Notes: generated by a model from the sequence alone, not told the origin. Counted from the stretch's first letter, positions 46,729 to 56,000 are shown. The stretch: 64,000 nt of DNA from Paenibacillus sp. JNUCC-31 (GCF_014844075.1 NZ_CP062165.1:4030001-4094000), one strand, 5' to 3'. Numbers and translations: made by a program.

Positions 46729-47970
46729 GTGGAAGAAATTTTGTATTACACAGAGCAAGAGATTTGTCCGGAATGTGCACACCAGATGGAAGTGAATCCA
46801 GGGTACAGCACCTGGTGTAGGAAGTGTAATTGGAATGTTTATGAGGATGAAAGAGGACAAGGAACAGATGGAGGGTTAAACGGGAATGATGATGAACGAT
46901 CATCAGACCGATTGTTAGCGGAGTTTATGTATAGTGTCAATCGGGACCTTCCCTTCACTAAACAGAGGTTTTACACCTATTTGGTTGCTCTAACCGTGCA
47001 TCTGTCAACGTTATCCATTTTGGGAGTAGCCATATTTTTCTTTTCAACCAATTCAACATGGCTAGGTATATTTGGTATTGCGTTGCTGTTCCTCTGGATC
47101 ACAATTATATTGCCATACCGGAAACGACTTCCGGGCAGGGTGATCTCCAGAGACGAATATCCAGAGTTGTATGGAATGATTGATGAGATTGGTGAGCGCT
47201 TGAATGTTCCACCTGTGGATATGGTCATCATTAGCGAAGAATATAACGCATACAACCTGCATCTCAAAAGAAAAAAGAGAGCACTTGTCCTGGGCATTCC
47301 CTTTTTTGCTGCCCTAACGTTACAGGAGAAGATAGCCGCAATCAGTCACCAAATGAGTCAATTTGCACATCCGAACATTTCCAACAGCTCACTGGTCGAG
47401 CGAGCCGGGCATGTACTGAATTCATGGATTGACACCGTTGATCCACAAGATAGCGGTCTGTTATATTGGGTGGTATTTCCACTCATAATACTACGCTCAT
47501 TGTTATTTGCTGTTATAGGCGGTGTCTATGCATTGTTAATCAGAAGCATGCGGAATGAGATGCAGCGAGTATTCTACATCGCAGATCATGAAGCATCTGA
47601 GACAGCTGGCAGTGAGGCAGTGTTATCTCTATTTTTGAAGTCCGAGCTGGAAGGCCTTTTTGCACATACGGCTGAACAGGTTGCGGAATATCAATATAAC
47701 AAGGAGCTGTATGAGGAGTTCAGAAAACGGATTTCTGCCGTTCCAACTCAAGAATTTCTTCGGATTCAGCGGCTGCAGGAACTGAATGATACTCCGAACC
47801 GTAGCTATCATCCTCCAATGAAGAATCGCATAGAATTGATACGTGAGCATTGGGCGATGATTCCTGCGTATCGGCCGGATGCTGCTAAAGAGCGAAGAAT
47901 TAACGAGGAGTTTCGACAATTGGAACAGCGTTCCCAGAAAATTCTGCTGAGTGATCTGAGGGGAAACTAA
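46729..47970 (+). CDS. Membrane M48-like pseudo-peptidase with N-terminal zinc ribbon
   Basis: A 413-residue protein from GTG 46729; TTG 46741 is an alternative, since GAGGAG ends at the GTG itself. The N-terminus has a CxxC...CxxC ribbon (CPECAHQ, WCRKCNW). Two membrane helices follow (about residues 85-130) and another pair near 245-270. The middle resembles M48/HtpX domains (VISRDEYPELYGMIDEIGER, LNVPPVDMVIISEEYNAYNL). But the HExxH zinc site reads HQMSQ (207-211) and the later Glu ligand region reads DHEASETAG, so catalysis is not expected. It shares its upstream repeat with the spike operon, which ties it to the toxin system; its role there is unknown. Confidence 0.75.
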   Translation: MEEILYYTEQEICPECAHQMEVNPGYSTWCRKCNWNVYEDERGQGTDGGLNGNDDERSSDRLLAEFMYSVNRDLPFTKQRFYTYLVALTVHLSTLSILGVAIFFFSTNSTWLGIFGIALLFLWITIILPYRKRLPGRVISRDEYPELYGMIDEIGERLNVPPVDMVIISEEYNAYNLHLKRKKRALVLGIPFFAALTLQEKIAAISHQMSQFAHPNISNSSLVERAGHVLNSWIDTVDPQDSGLLYWVVFPLIILRSLLFAVIGGVYALLIRSMRNEMQRVFYIADHEASETAGSEAVLSLFLKSELEGLFAHTAEQVAEYQYNKELYEEFRKRISAVPTQEFLRIQRLQELNDTPNRSYHPPMKNRIELIREHWAMIPAYRPDAAKERRINEEFRQLEQRSQKILLSDLRGN

Positions 47971-48000
47971 CCAATGAATTTCGATTAAAATAATAAAATA

Positions 48001-48052
48001 AAATCAGGGGCAGTAGAAGCCAATGACGGCGTGTTCTGCCCCTGATTTTTTG
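48001..48052. terminator. Strong bidirectional terminator
   Basis: AAATCAGGGGCAG (48001-48013) pairs with CTGCCCCTGATTTTTT (48036-48051); A- and T-rich flanks allow use by the pseudo-M48 gene and by the convergent small gene. Confidence 0.9.
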
Positions 48053-48083
48053 TGGTTCATCCTTACTTTAACCAACAGAACAG

Positions 48084-48359
48084 TTATCCGCCCTGGAATT
48101 GTCTGCGCGGGCTGGTGATCTTGCCGTTTTTGTCCGTATCATTCTCTTTGGGCACCAAACGTTCATCGGTACGCCCTTCATGGTGGTTATCGAATGCAAA
48201 TTCGGTAAGTTTCCATTCCGACTTGCCAAGCACGGGGTCAGCCGGGAAATGTTGCCCCCGGTGCAGATGCTCCTCGCGTCCAGCCTCGTTAATGTACACT
48301 CCGTCCACTTCCACCTTTTCATGCGAAAGGGGCAGCATATCCTGTTCTTTGCGGTCCAT
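48084..48359 (-). CDS. Small hydrophilic hypothetical protein, 91 residues
   Basis: AAAGGAGG stands ahead of the ATG and a terminator behind the stop, so the gene is very likely real. The protein starts MDRKEQDMLPLSHEKVEVDG and is highly charged, with GVYINEAGREEHLHRGQHFP in the middle and a C-terminus with PKENDTDKNGK. No membrane segment. Small proteins of this kind are typical of Bacillales, sometimes sporulation-linked; I do not recognise the family. Confidence 0.7.
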   Translation of the reverse strand: MDRKEQDMLPLSHEKVEVDGVYINEAGREEHLHRGQHFPADPVLGKSEWKLTEFAFDNHHEGRTDERLVPKENDTDKNGKITSPRRQFQGG

Positions 48360-48752
48360 GAAACGGCCTCCTTTGGATAGCAGTAATTTAACTGTATAGG
48401 TAGTCCGTGATAATATCCCCCGAATAGTTGAGTGTTATGCTGGACAGATTAATCCGTATAGAATGGTCATATTCATGACTATGATTCGGAATTAAACTTT
48501 TTGGGCATAAAAACCGTTATAAATATTAGGTAAAATCGTCAAGTCGTAACATAGTTCCGAATATGCTACAATAAGATTATGATTCATACCGAATCATATC
48601 GGGTATTTATAGTGTCAGGTACTTGCTTAAGCAAGGTTCCCGACCTAAAGCTTGCTTTGAGCCGCGCACACAACTTCATGGATGGCATTTAAGACTTATT
48701 CGGCATTCTCTAAACGGAGCATTCACTTTCAACGTTTTGGGAGGGAATTACT
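48360..48752 (+). promoter_or_regulatory. Gene-free region with extended -10 promoter of the 62-residue gene
   Basis: An extended -10 element TGCTACAAT ends at 48572, with no convincing -35. A dyad GATTC-N5-GAATC lies just downstream (48578-48595 area), followed by CTTGCTTAAGCAAG near 48,625. The long leader (about 170 bases) holds no other gene. Confidence 0.5.
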
Positions 48753-48941
48753 ATGGCAACGAAAGGTCACAATGAGGTCAAAGAAAGTTTGAGGGAAATG
48801 ACTCGGATTTTCCGTCCTAAAGATCCAAAAAAATTCGTGAAGGAGTACGTGAGAAAATACCGGATTACGGGTGGATACGAGGAAGAATTGACTTCTGTGG
48901 TTGAGCATGAGCTTGTCAAGATGGATTCTTCCGTGTCCTGA
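48753..48941 (+). CDS. Small hypothetical protein, 62 residues
   Basis: GGGAGGG precedes the ATG and a terminator follows 40 bases after the stop. The protein is helical and basic (ESLREMTRIFRPKDPKKFVK, YVRKYRITGGYEEELTSVVE) with no membrane segment. Family not recognised; the clean transcription unit argues for a real gene. Confidence 0.65.
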   Translation: MATKGHNEVKESLREMTRIFRPKDPKKFVKEYVRKYRITGGYEEELTSVVEHELVKMDSSVS

Positions 48942-48981
48942 AACACACACAACTCTGATTATACTGTTCCGATATGAATAG

Positions 48982-49024
48982 AACCGTCTCCCGGGCATCA
49001 TGCTCCGGCAGACGGTTTTTTTTG
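48982..49024 (+). terminator. Rho-independent terminator
   Basis: AACCGTCT pairs with AGACGGTT, extended by an inner CCGG...CCGG and GCATCATGC, then eight T residues. Confidence 0.88.
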
Positions 49025-49098
49025 TGTGGAAAATGATGGGGGTTTTGTTCCGTTCCTGCTGCATATACATGGAAGTAGACATATGGCAGGAAGGATGA

Positions 49099-49860
49099 AT
49101 GCTTGTGGACCCTATTTTGAAAACAAAAGAAGAGATTGGCTATATGCGGGAAGCAGGACGAATCCTGCGAAGCTGCCATGAGCATATTGAAAAGTGGCTC
49201 ACTCCCGGTGTAACGACAGGAGATATTGACGAGCGGGTGGAGGCTTTCCTGGCTGAAAGAGGAGCTATACCGGAGCAAAAGGGATATAAAGGCTATCCTT
49301 ATGCCATATGCGCCTCAGTGAATGAAGTGGTTTGTCACGGCTTCCCGGATGACAGGAAGCTGGCCGAAGGGGATGTGGTAACCATTGATATGGTGGTGAA
49401 CAAAGATGGCTGGCTTGCCGATTCTGCATGGACGTACGGGATCGGTGAACAACGCAGATCCATACGCAAACTAATGAATCGAACGGAAAGGGCCCTTCAT
49501 AAGGCGATAGCACAGGCAGTGCCAGGAAATACGCTGGGGGATATCGGGAACGCGATTGAACGGACAGCCAGGCTGTATCGTTACGGGATTGTGAAGCCAC
49601 TCATTGGTCATGGGATCGGTCGATATATTCATGAACCACCGAATGTACTCCCTTATGGGAAGCGCAGGACGGGTATGATGCTGACAGAGGGCATGGTTAT
49701 AACGATAGAGCCCATATTTACGAAAGGCAGCTCGGGGGCGGTTGTATGGGACGAAGACGGATGGACGGTGAGAACGGTTGACGGAAGCTGGGGCGTCCAG
49801 TATGAGCATACGGTAGCTATCACTGGGGATGGCCCTGTTATACTGACTGACGGGACTTGA
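49099..49860 (+). CDS. map: Type I methionine aminopeptidase
   Basis: A 253-residue enzyme that removes the initiator methionine from nascent proteins. All metal ligands of the pita-bread fold are visible: GDVVTIDMVVNKDGWLADSA (two Asp), GHGIGRYIHEPP (His), GMVITIEPIF (Glu) and YEHTVAITGDG (final Glu). YPYAICASVNEVVCHGFPDD is the substrate pocket His region. The length is typical for Bacillales. It is not in the ribosomal-protein operon, so it is probably a second, stand-alone paralogue (as B. subtilis has MapB/YflG); that is inference. GCAGGAAGG lies close to the ATG. Confidence 0.93.
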   Translation: MLVDPILKTKEEIGYMREAGRILRSCHEHIEKWLTPGVTTGDIDERVEAFLAERGAIPEQKGYKGYPYAICASVNEVVCHGFPDDRKLAEGDVVTIDMVVNKDGWLADSAWTYGIGEQRRSIRKLMNRTERALHKAIAQAVPGNTLGDIGNAIERTARLYRYGIVKPLIGHGIGRYIHEPPNVLPYGKRRTGMMLTEGMVITIEPIFTKGSSGAVVWDEDGWTVRTVDGSWGVQYEHTVAITGDGPVILTDGT

Positions 49861-50446
49861 ACACTCAATCTATCACAAGCTGCTAGTGAAAGCGTATATG
49901 ATATCCGGAATTCGGGATCTAAAGTTGTTTAATAAACTCCGTGCCGTCTAATCCTGAATGAGGCGGTATGGAGCTCGATTGCTCCTTCCACGAGCTGTAA
50001 GAGAGACAACCTGATGCAGGCTGTTCCTTTTTGCATAATACTGCATGTTTCCAATGTGAGAAAAATCGGCAAAAAAATCAATTTCATCACCGAAATTTGG
50101 CAAAAATTTTCAAATGTAGAGAGTAATATTTTTAACTGAAATCGTTTACAAAACAAGTTGTGGTGCGGTTTTTTACATATAGTGAACAATTTGTGAACAT
50201 GTGTCCAAAGATTGACAAAATCATACCCTCAACTTATATTTAATAAGTGATTGAACCATATAGAATGAATTGGAAGAATGCGCAGACATGCCCTGAGCAG
50301 GAAATGACGGGAGTACTGGAAGCGTTATTTTTGTAAGCGTTCTGTATGACGGACAGGATTACGTGTATTGTATTGAAACGGACTGAGTTAAGTTTGTTCC
50401 AGACGACACCGGTAATCTACGAAAATGTAAAAAGTGGGGTAGATCA
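49861..50446 (+). promoter_or_regulatory. Gene-free control region of the cta operon
   Basis: 586 bases without a gene. It holds a consensus cre site (listed separately) and a second weaker one, a dyad ACTTAT-N5-ATAAGT near 50,235-50,255, and TTTGTGAAC-type motifs around 50,180-50,200 that resemble ResD-binding sequences (B. subtilis cta genes are ResD-dependent). No single promoter can be assigned with confidence. Confidence 0.5.
50137..50150. promoter_or_regulatory. CcpA-binding cre site upstream of cta
   Basis: TGAAATCGTTTACA fits the consensus TGWAANCGNTNWCA at every position. It lies about 300 bases ahead of ctaC. A second candidate, TGTAAGCGTTCTGT at 50332-50345, misses the last two conserved positions. 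Confidence 0.7.
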
Positions 50447-51499
50447 ATGATGAAACAGTGGCAGGTTGCAAAGCGAATTCTCCCCTTGCTAGCGGTGTTC
50501 TCTTTGCTGCTATCCGCATGCGGGCGGGAAGACTTGTCGGTAATGAAACCTCAGGGTCCTGTGGCACAAGGCCAATATGATCTGATGAAGCTGTCCATTA
50601 CGATTATGATCGTGGTGCTCATCATTGTATTTGCAATTGCCGCCTATGTGTTGATCCGGTTTCGCAGACGAGCCGGGCAGAATAAAATGCCCGAACAGGT
50701 TGAAGGCAATTTCAAGCTGGAAGTAATATGGACAGCCATTCCGTTGCTGCTCGTTATCGTTCTGGCAGTACCAACGGTAAAAACGATTTTTGCCCAAGGC
50801 GAAGATCTGTCCAAGGACAAAAATGCAATTCAGGTCAAAGTCACCTCGCATCAGTACTGGTGGGAATTCACTTATCCTCAATATGACGTAACCACCGCTC
50901 AAGACCTCATCATCCCGACCGGAAAGAAAATCGCATTCGAATTGAAAACCGCTGACGTGCTTCACTCCTTCTGGGTGCCGTCTCTTGCGGGTAAAATGGA
51001 CACAAACCCGGATGGAACACTTAACAAATTTAGCTTCTCGGCGCCAAATGAAGGCGTTTACCGAGGGAAGTGTGCTGAATTATGCGGCAGATCGCATGCC
51101 TTCATGGAATTCAAGGTCAAAGCGGTCAGCCAGGAATCCTTTGACAAATGGGTCAACGAAATGAAAGCTCCAGCGGTACTTCCGGAAGATACCCAATTGG
51201 CTGAAAAGTTCAAAACGAACTGCCTTTCTTGCCATGCAGTTGGGGACCAGGGCGGGCCAGTTGCACCTAACCTGACAGGTATCGGCGGGAAGCAATCCGT
51301 GGCAGGCATTCTTCTGAATCAGGGCGAAGGCCAGGAAGACGGTAATCCGGTACTGGACAACATGAAAGAATGGCTCCATGATCCACAATCCGTGAAGCCG
51401 GGTAATACGATGCCTAATCCGAAAGACCTTGGACTCACAGATGAAGAAATCGACGGAATTGCCGAATATCTGGCCAACTACAAATTGGACTATGAATAG
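50447..51499 (+). CDS. ctaC: Cytochrome c oxidase subunit II, caa3 type
   Basis: A 350-residue membrane lipoprotein: lipobox LLSAC with Cys25, then two transmembrane helices (about 45-70 and 90-110) and the CuA cupredoxin domain with HQYWWEF and the copper motif GKCAELCGRSHAFM (C209, C213, H217, M220). A fused C-type cytochrome follows with haem-binding CLSCH (259-263) and the distal Met in NTMPNPKDLGL. It passes electrons from external cytochrome c to the oxidase. First gene of ctaCDEFG. GTGGGG lies before the ATG. Confidence 0.97.
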   Translation: MMKQWQVAKRILPLLAVFSLLLSACGREDLSVMKPQGPVAQGQYDLMKLSITIMIVVLIIVFAIAAYVLIRFRRRAGQNKMPEQVEGNFKLEVIWTAIPLLLVIVLAVPTVKTIFAQGEDLSKDKNAIQVKVTSHQYWWEFTYPQYDVTTAQDLIIPTGKKIAFELKTADVLHSFWVPSLAGKMDTNPDGTLNKFSFSAPNEGVYRGKCAELCGRSHAFMEFKVKAVSQESFDKWVNEMKAPAVLPEDTQLAEKFKTNCLSCHAVGDQGGPVAPNLTGIGGKQSVAGILLNQGEGQEDGNPVLDNMKEWLHDPQSVKPGNTMPNPKDLGLTDEEIDGIAEYLANYKLDYE

Positions 51500-51531
51500 A
51501 ACAGCAAGGACGAAGAAGGGGGTACACAACC

Positions 51532-53421
51532 TTGGCTCATGCTCATAGCGTCAAGCGGTATAGGGGCTTAATGGATTGGATTACCACCGTCGATCACAAA
51601 AAAATCGCCGTGCTGTACTTAATTGCGGGTGGATTTTTCTTTGGAATCGGCGGCATTGAAGCCATTTTGATTCGGATTCAATTGATGAAACCGATGAATG
51701 ATTTTGTGTCGGCGCAGGTCTTCAACGAATTGATTACGATGCACGGAACAACGATGATTTTCCTTGGTGTCATGCCTATTATTTTTGCCGTTATGAATGC
51801 CGTTGTGCCTTTGCAGATTGGGGCGCGGGATGTTGCTTTCCCTTTTGTTAACGCTCTGGGTTTCTGGACATTCCTGTTTGGCGGACTGCTTTTGAACCTG
51901 AGCTGGTTGATGGGAGGGGCACCAGATGCCGGCTGGACTGCGTATACGCCACTTTCGGGCAGCGAGTACAGCGGAACGCACGGTGTGGATTTCTACACGA
52001 TCGGTCTACAGATTGCAGGTCTGGGTACACTAATCGGGGGCATTAACTTCCTCGCCACCATCATAACGATGCGTGCACCGGGAATGTCCTATATGCGGAT
52101 GCCGATGTTCACCTGGACTACATTTATTACATCAGCCATCATCCTGTTTGCATTCCCTGCCATCACGGTAGGACTTGTATTGTTAACGTTTGACCGTATA
52201 CTGGGAGCGAATTTCTTCGATGTTGCAGGTGGCGGTAACCCGGTACTCTGGCAGCATATCTTCTGGATTTTCGGGCACCCGGAGGTGTATATCCTCATTT
52301 TGCCGGCATTTGGTATTATTTCTGAGGTCATTCCAACCTTTGCACGTAAAAGATTGTTCGGTTACAGCTCTATGGTGTTTGCCACCATCCTGATTGCCTT
52401 CCTGGGATTCATGGTGTGGGCGCATCACATGTTTACAACAGGACTGGGGACAGTTGCCAATGCATTGTTCTCGATCTCAACCATGCTGATTGCTGTACCA
52501 ACGGGGATCAAAATATTTAACTGGCTCTTTACGATGTGGGGCGGTCAGATTCGTTTTACGGCAGCAAACCTGTTTGCTGTTGGATTCGTACCAACCTTCG
52601 TTATGGGTGGGGTTACAGGTGTCATGCTGGCCTCTGCACCTGCGGATTTCCAGTTCCATGATACCTACTTTGTTGTAGCTCACTTCCATTACGTCATCGT
52701 TGGTGGATTGGTACTTGGCTTGTTCTCAGGCCTTCATTACTGGTGGCCGAAGATGTTCGGTCGCGTGCTGAGCGAAACGCTCGGAAAATGGACATTCTGG
52801 ACGTTCATGATCGGCTTCCAACTAACGTTCTTTGTACAGCATTTCCTCGGTCTGATGGGGATGCAGCGCCGGATCGTTACATACTTGCCGAATCAGGATT
52901 TCGACCTGCTTAACCTGGTCAGTTCCGTCGGTGCGTTCCTGATGGGTGTTGGGGTGATCTTGTTCCTCGTGAACATCGCGATCACAACGAGAAAACCAGC
53001 AGATGCGCCGAATGATCCATGGGAAGATGGCCGTACACTAGAATGGTCGATTCCATCTCCGCCGCCAGAATACAACTTCAAACAGACTCCGCTGGTTCGT
53101 GGTATTGATGCGTACTGGAAGGAAAAGATGGCAGGACATACGGAGATGACACCGGCCGAACCTGTAGGTTCGATTCATATGCCGTCCGCGACTCCGCTGC
53201 CGTTTGTGATGTCTGTCGGTATATTCATTGCCGGACTTGGCCTCATGTTCAGCAAGGATGACTTCCACAATGCGTTTATGAACGGGTTGTTCAACAATTA
53301 TATTGTGGTCATTATAGGTCTGCTGATTACATTTGGTGCAATGGCACTGCGTTCACTCTACGATGATCATGGCTGGCATATTGAACCAGAGGATCAGGAT
53401 GAGAAGGGGGTTAGAACATGA
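51532..53421 (+). CDS. ctaD: Cytochrome c oxidase subunit I, caa3 type
   Basis: The 629-residue catalytic subunit with about 14 membrane helices. The start is TTG, with GAAGGGGG 10 bases upstream and the family start MAHAHSVKRYRGLMDWITTV. It has the haem a ligand region TMHGTTMIFL, the CuB/cross-link motif GHPEVYILILPAFG (His-Tyr cross-link), WAHHMFTTGLG (CuB His pair) and HFHYVIVGG (haem a3/a ligands). A C-terminal extension after residue 480 is typical of Bacillales enzymes. Its stop overlaps the ctaE start (ATGA). Confidence 0.97.
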   Translation: MAHAHSVKRYRGLMDWITTVDHKKIAVLYLIAGGFFFGIGGIEAILIRIQLMKPMNDFVSAQVFNELITMHGTTMIFLGVMPIIFAVMNAVVPLQIGARDVAFPFVNALGFWTFLFGGLLLNLSWLMGGAPDAGWTAYTPLSGSEYSGTHGVDFYTIGLQIAGLGTLIGGINFLATIITMRAPGMSYMRMPMFTWTTFITSAIILFAFPAITVGLVLLTFDRILGANFFDVAGGGNPVLWQHIFWIFGHPEVYILILPAFGIISEVIPTFARKRLFGYSSMVFATILIAFLGFMVWAHHMFTTGLGTVANALFSISTMLIAVPTGIKIFNWLFTMWGGQIRFTAANLFAVGFVPTFVMGGVTGVMLASAPADFQFHDTYFVVAHFHYVIVGGLVLGLFSGLHYWWPKMFGRVLSETLGKWTFWTFMIGFQLTFFVQHFLGLMGMQRRIVTYLPNQDFDLLNLVSSVGAFLMGVGVILFLVNIAITTRKPADAPNDPWEDGRTLEWSIPSPPPEYNFKQTPLVRGIDAYWKEKMAGHTEMTPAEPVGSIHMPSATPLPFVMSVGIFIAGLGLMFSKDDFHNAFMNGLFNNYIVVIIGLLITFGAMALRSLYDDHGWHIEPEDQDEKGVRT

Positions 53422-54044
53422 CAACTTCACATGCCGAACCGGTAAACGGCAAATTGCCGCATGAACCGGAGAAAGCAACGCTGGAAGGACGCAACAAGCT
53501 TGTAGGCTTCTGGTTGTTCCTCGGCGGCGAGACGGTATTGTTCGGAACCCTCTTCGCAACCTTTTTGGCTCTCCGTGGCCAAACGAATGAAGGACCAACG
53601 GCGAATGAATTGTTTCATCTGCCACTCGTGGCTGCCGCAACCTTTATTCTCCTGGTCAGCAGTTTGACAAGTGTATTTGCCATCCAGGCTATGCACAAGG
53701 GGAAACGCAATGCTCTCGCTCTCTGGCTTGGCATTACCGTTGTACTGGGTCTCGGATTCCTCGGTCTGGAAATTTACGAGTTCTATGAATATGTGAAACA
53801 TAAAGAGTTCGGCATGACCACAAGTGCATTCAGTTCAGCGTTCTATACGTTGGTTGGGTTCCACGGAGCTCACGTTGCATTCGGTATTATGTGGATCGGG
53901 CTTATTATCGGGCAACTGTTCAGAAAAGGCTTAACGGTCGTAACTGCACCTAAAGTTTACGTCTCCGCAATGTACTGGCACTTTATTGACGTGGTCTGGG
54001 TGTTTATCTTTACGGTCGTGTACCTGCTCGGAAAGGTGGGGTAA
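53418..54044 (+). CDS. ctaE: Cytochrome c oxidase subunit III
   Basis: A 208-residue membrane protein with five helices, as in Bacillales CtaE. Landmarks: LVGFWLFLGGETVLFGTLFA, VGFHGAHVAFGIMWIG and YWHFIDVVWVFIFTVVYL. It stabilises the catalytic subunit. The ATG overlaps the ctaD stop, and ctaF starts three bases after its own stop. Confidence 0.96.
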   Translation: MTTSHAEPVNGKLPHEPEKATLEGRNKLVGFWLFLGGETVLFGTLFATFLALRGQTNEGPTANELFHLPLVAAATFILLVSSLTSVFAIQAMHKGKRNALALWLGITVVLGLGFLGLEIYEFYEYVKHKEFGMTTSAFSSAFYTLVGFHGAHVAFGIMWIGLIIGQLFRKGLTVVTAPKVYVSAMYWHFIDVVWVFIFTVVYLLGKVG

Positions 54045-54047
54045 CAC

Positions 54048-54368
54048 ATGTCGGTACAGGATAAGAGTGATCAGCAGCCTGTGAAGCGTCGTCACCGGGT
54101 GGAGGGGCCACAGAAACACGTTGTTGTTTTCATTTTCTCGATCATCCTGACGCTCATTGCGTTCGCGGCTGCCGCCGCGGGAGGAGTTAATACGACCTTT
54201 ACCATTATTATATTGGTGGTTATGGCAATCCTTCAGGTGTTTGTGCAACTTGGCTATTGGATGCACTTGAAGGATAAAGGACATTTGATGCCTATCCTGT
54301 TCATGGCCTTTGGATTTTTCGTAGCTTTCACATGCATCATTATGGCACTCTATTGGGTTTGGTGGTAA
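54048..54368 (+). CDS. ctaF: Cytochrome c oxidase subunit IV
   Basis: A 106-residue membrane protein with three helices: KHVVVFIFSIILTLIAFAAA, FTIIILVVMAILQVFVQLGY and FMAFGFFVAFTCIIMALYWV. The motif QLGYWMHLKDKG is typical of the bacterial CyoD/CtaF family. A small assembly or stability subunit; placed as expected between ctaE and ctaG. Confidence 0.94.
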   Translation: MSVQDKSDQQPVKRRHRVEGPQKHVVVFIFSIILTLIAFAAAAAGGVNTTFTIIILVVMAILQVFVQLGYWMHLKDKGHLMPILFMAFGFFVAFTCIIMALYWVWW

Positions 54369-54474
54369 AAGAGATGGCGGCGGCGCAGTGTCGCCGTCTT
54401 TTCCCCTTTTTGGCGAATCAATCCATCAATGGATTCAGGCAACAACCAAATCAGGTCACGGGGAGGTTTCCCGT

Positions 54475-55398
54475 ATGCTCGGGTTGCAATATTTTAGTTT
54501 TAACGATTTATGGAGTCCCCTTATTCTGGCATTATTTCTGCTCATTGCCGCAGCTTATCTAGTGCTCGTTGGTCCCTTCAGTGAGCGGATCAAGGAGGCC
54601 GATCAGACAACGGCTACGCAAAAAATCATGTTTATTACAGGACTTATTGTGTTGTATCTGGCTCAAGCGGGGCCATTTAATCTGCTCGGTCATGTGATGT
54701 TCAGCTTCCATATGGTGAGTATGGCTCTGTCTTACCTTGTCGCACCTCCTTTATTAATGAAGGGTTTACCGCTTTGGGTATGGCGGAAAATAGTTCAGTG
54801 GCTTCCGACAAGGCAGCTATCCTTTCTGGCTCATCCCATCGTGGCGGCTGTAATATTTAACGGATTGTTTTCGTTATATCATCTGCCGATAGTACATGAT
54901 TATGTCATGCTGAATTTTACGGTTCACCGCTTGTATTACTTTGTACTCTTTATCACTTCCATGCTCATGTGGTGGACATTGCTTAATCCTTTGCCGGAAG
55001 GCAGACAGGCATCGGGCTTGTCCAAGATTGGATTTATTTTTCTGAACATGGTGCTTCTGACACCAGCTTGTGGGCTAATTATTTTTGCTTCCGAACCTTT
55101 GTATGAGACCTACAGCAATCCTGCCGTATGGGCCGAGGCGATGCGGTATTGTGTATCGGGGGATTCCACGGCATTGCTGCGATCATTCGGCGGACCGGCG
55201 TTCTTCAACTTCCTGTCCTCTGCCAAGGAGGATCAGCAGGTGGGCGGTATTTTGATGAAATTCATACAGGAAGGCATTTTCGTTTCCATGCTGGCTTATG
55301 TCTTTTTCCAATGGTACCGCAAGGAAAAACGGGAAGATGACGATGATTCATATCCTGTAGAGAATACGGAAGGACCGCTTAATCCTGCAGCGAAATAA
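54475..55398 (+). CDS. ctaG: Cytochrome c oxidase assembly factor CtaG
   Basis: A 307-residue polytopic protein. ATG 54475 is chosen over the upstream one because GGGGAGG lies just ahead and the protein then starts MLGLQYFSFNDLWSPLILAL as in the family. Seven or so membrane helices; the conserved GPFNLLGHVMFSFHMVSMAL and PIVAAVIFNGLFSLYHLP contain His residues probably involved in copper handling. In B. subtilis CtaG is needed for active caa3 oxidase. Fifth gene of the operon, 106 bases after ctaF. Confidence 0.93.
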   Translation: MLGLQYFSFNDLWSPLILALFLLIAAAYLVLVGPFSERIKEADQTTATQKIMFITGLIVLYLAQAGPFNLLGHVMFSFHMVSMALSYLVAPPLLMKGLPLWVWRKIVQWLPTRQLSFLAHPIVAAVIFNGLFSLYHLPIVHDYVMLNFTVHRLYYFVLFITSMLMWWTLLNPLPEGRQASGLSKIGFIFLNMVLLTPACGLIIFASEPLYETYSNPAVWAEAMRYCVSGDSTALLRSFGGPAFFNFLSSAKEDQQVGGILMKFIQEGIFVSMLAYVFFQWYRKEKREDDDDSYPVENTEGPLNPAAK

Positions 55399-55434
55399 CA
55401 CAAGTCTTGTTTGGACAAGAGGGGGAAACACACG

Positions 55435-55899
55435 ATGGATATGTATTTTTGGCTACCCACGATCAGTACTTCTTTCATTGTGATTAGTGCGGTGCTGGTT
55501 GGGATCGGCTGGGTGCTGATTATTCGTGGCAAACGGGAGGCGCACCAAACCGCGATGGTTGCAGGGGCCGTTGCTGCGCTGCTGTTCTTTGTCATTTACA
55601 CGTCTCGTACCATCTTTGTTGGCAATACAGCTTGGGGTGGGGACCCGGAGATGGAGATCTTCTATCGGATATTTTTGATCTTTCATATTATCCTCGCTAC
55701 CGTGGCAGCGGTCTTTGGTATTTCCACACTGGTGCTTGGTTTCAAAAAGAAATTCAAGACACATCGCCGCTGGGGACGATTCACATCCATGATCTGGTTT
55801 AGCAGCGCCATTACTGGCGTCATTGTATATGTTTTGTTGTACTTGTTGTATCCCGGTGGGCATACACGTCCGGTATGGGAAGTCATCCTTGGGGTGTAG
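55435..55899 (+). CDS. DUF420 membrane protein (YozB-like), possibly oxidase-linked
   Basis: A 154-residue protein starting MDMYFWLPTISTSFIVISAV, with GAGGGGG ahead of that ATG. Four membrane helices, with the DUF420 pattern FFVIYTSRTIFVGNTAWGGD and IFLIFHIILATVAAVFGI, then RRWGRFTSMIWFSSAITGVI; conserved His residues (IFHIIL, THRRWGR) suggest a metal or haem contact. In many Bacillales DUF420 genes follow ctaG, as here 36 bases downstream; a role in oxidase assembly is likely but unproven. Confidence 0.86.
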   Translation: MDMYFWLPTISTSFIVISAVLVGIGWVLIIRGKREAHQTAMVAGAVAALLFFVIYTSRTIFVGNTAWGGDPEMEIFYRIFLIFHIILATVAAVFGISTLVLGFKKKFKTHRRWGRFTSMIWFSSAITGVIVYVLLYLLYPGGHTRPVWEVILGV

Positions 55900-55965
55900 G
55901 TCAATGAATATAACACTTTGAAAATATGAAAATGGATGAATTGATCCGTTTATGCGTCCAAGCTT

Positions 55966-56000
55966 CCTCTCGCTTTCATTCATAGAATGAGATCGAGAGG
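55966..56000 (+). promoter_or_regulatory. Hairpin that includes the ribosome binding site of the Greek-key gene
   Basis: CCTCTCG (55966-55972) pairs with CGAGAGG (55994-56000), with inner TCATT/AATGA. The 3' arm runs into the GAGAGGGGGG ribosome site of the gene at 56013. No T tract follows, so it is not a simple terminator for cta. Confidence 0.6.
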
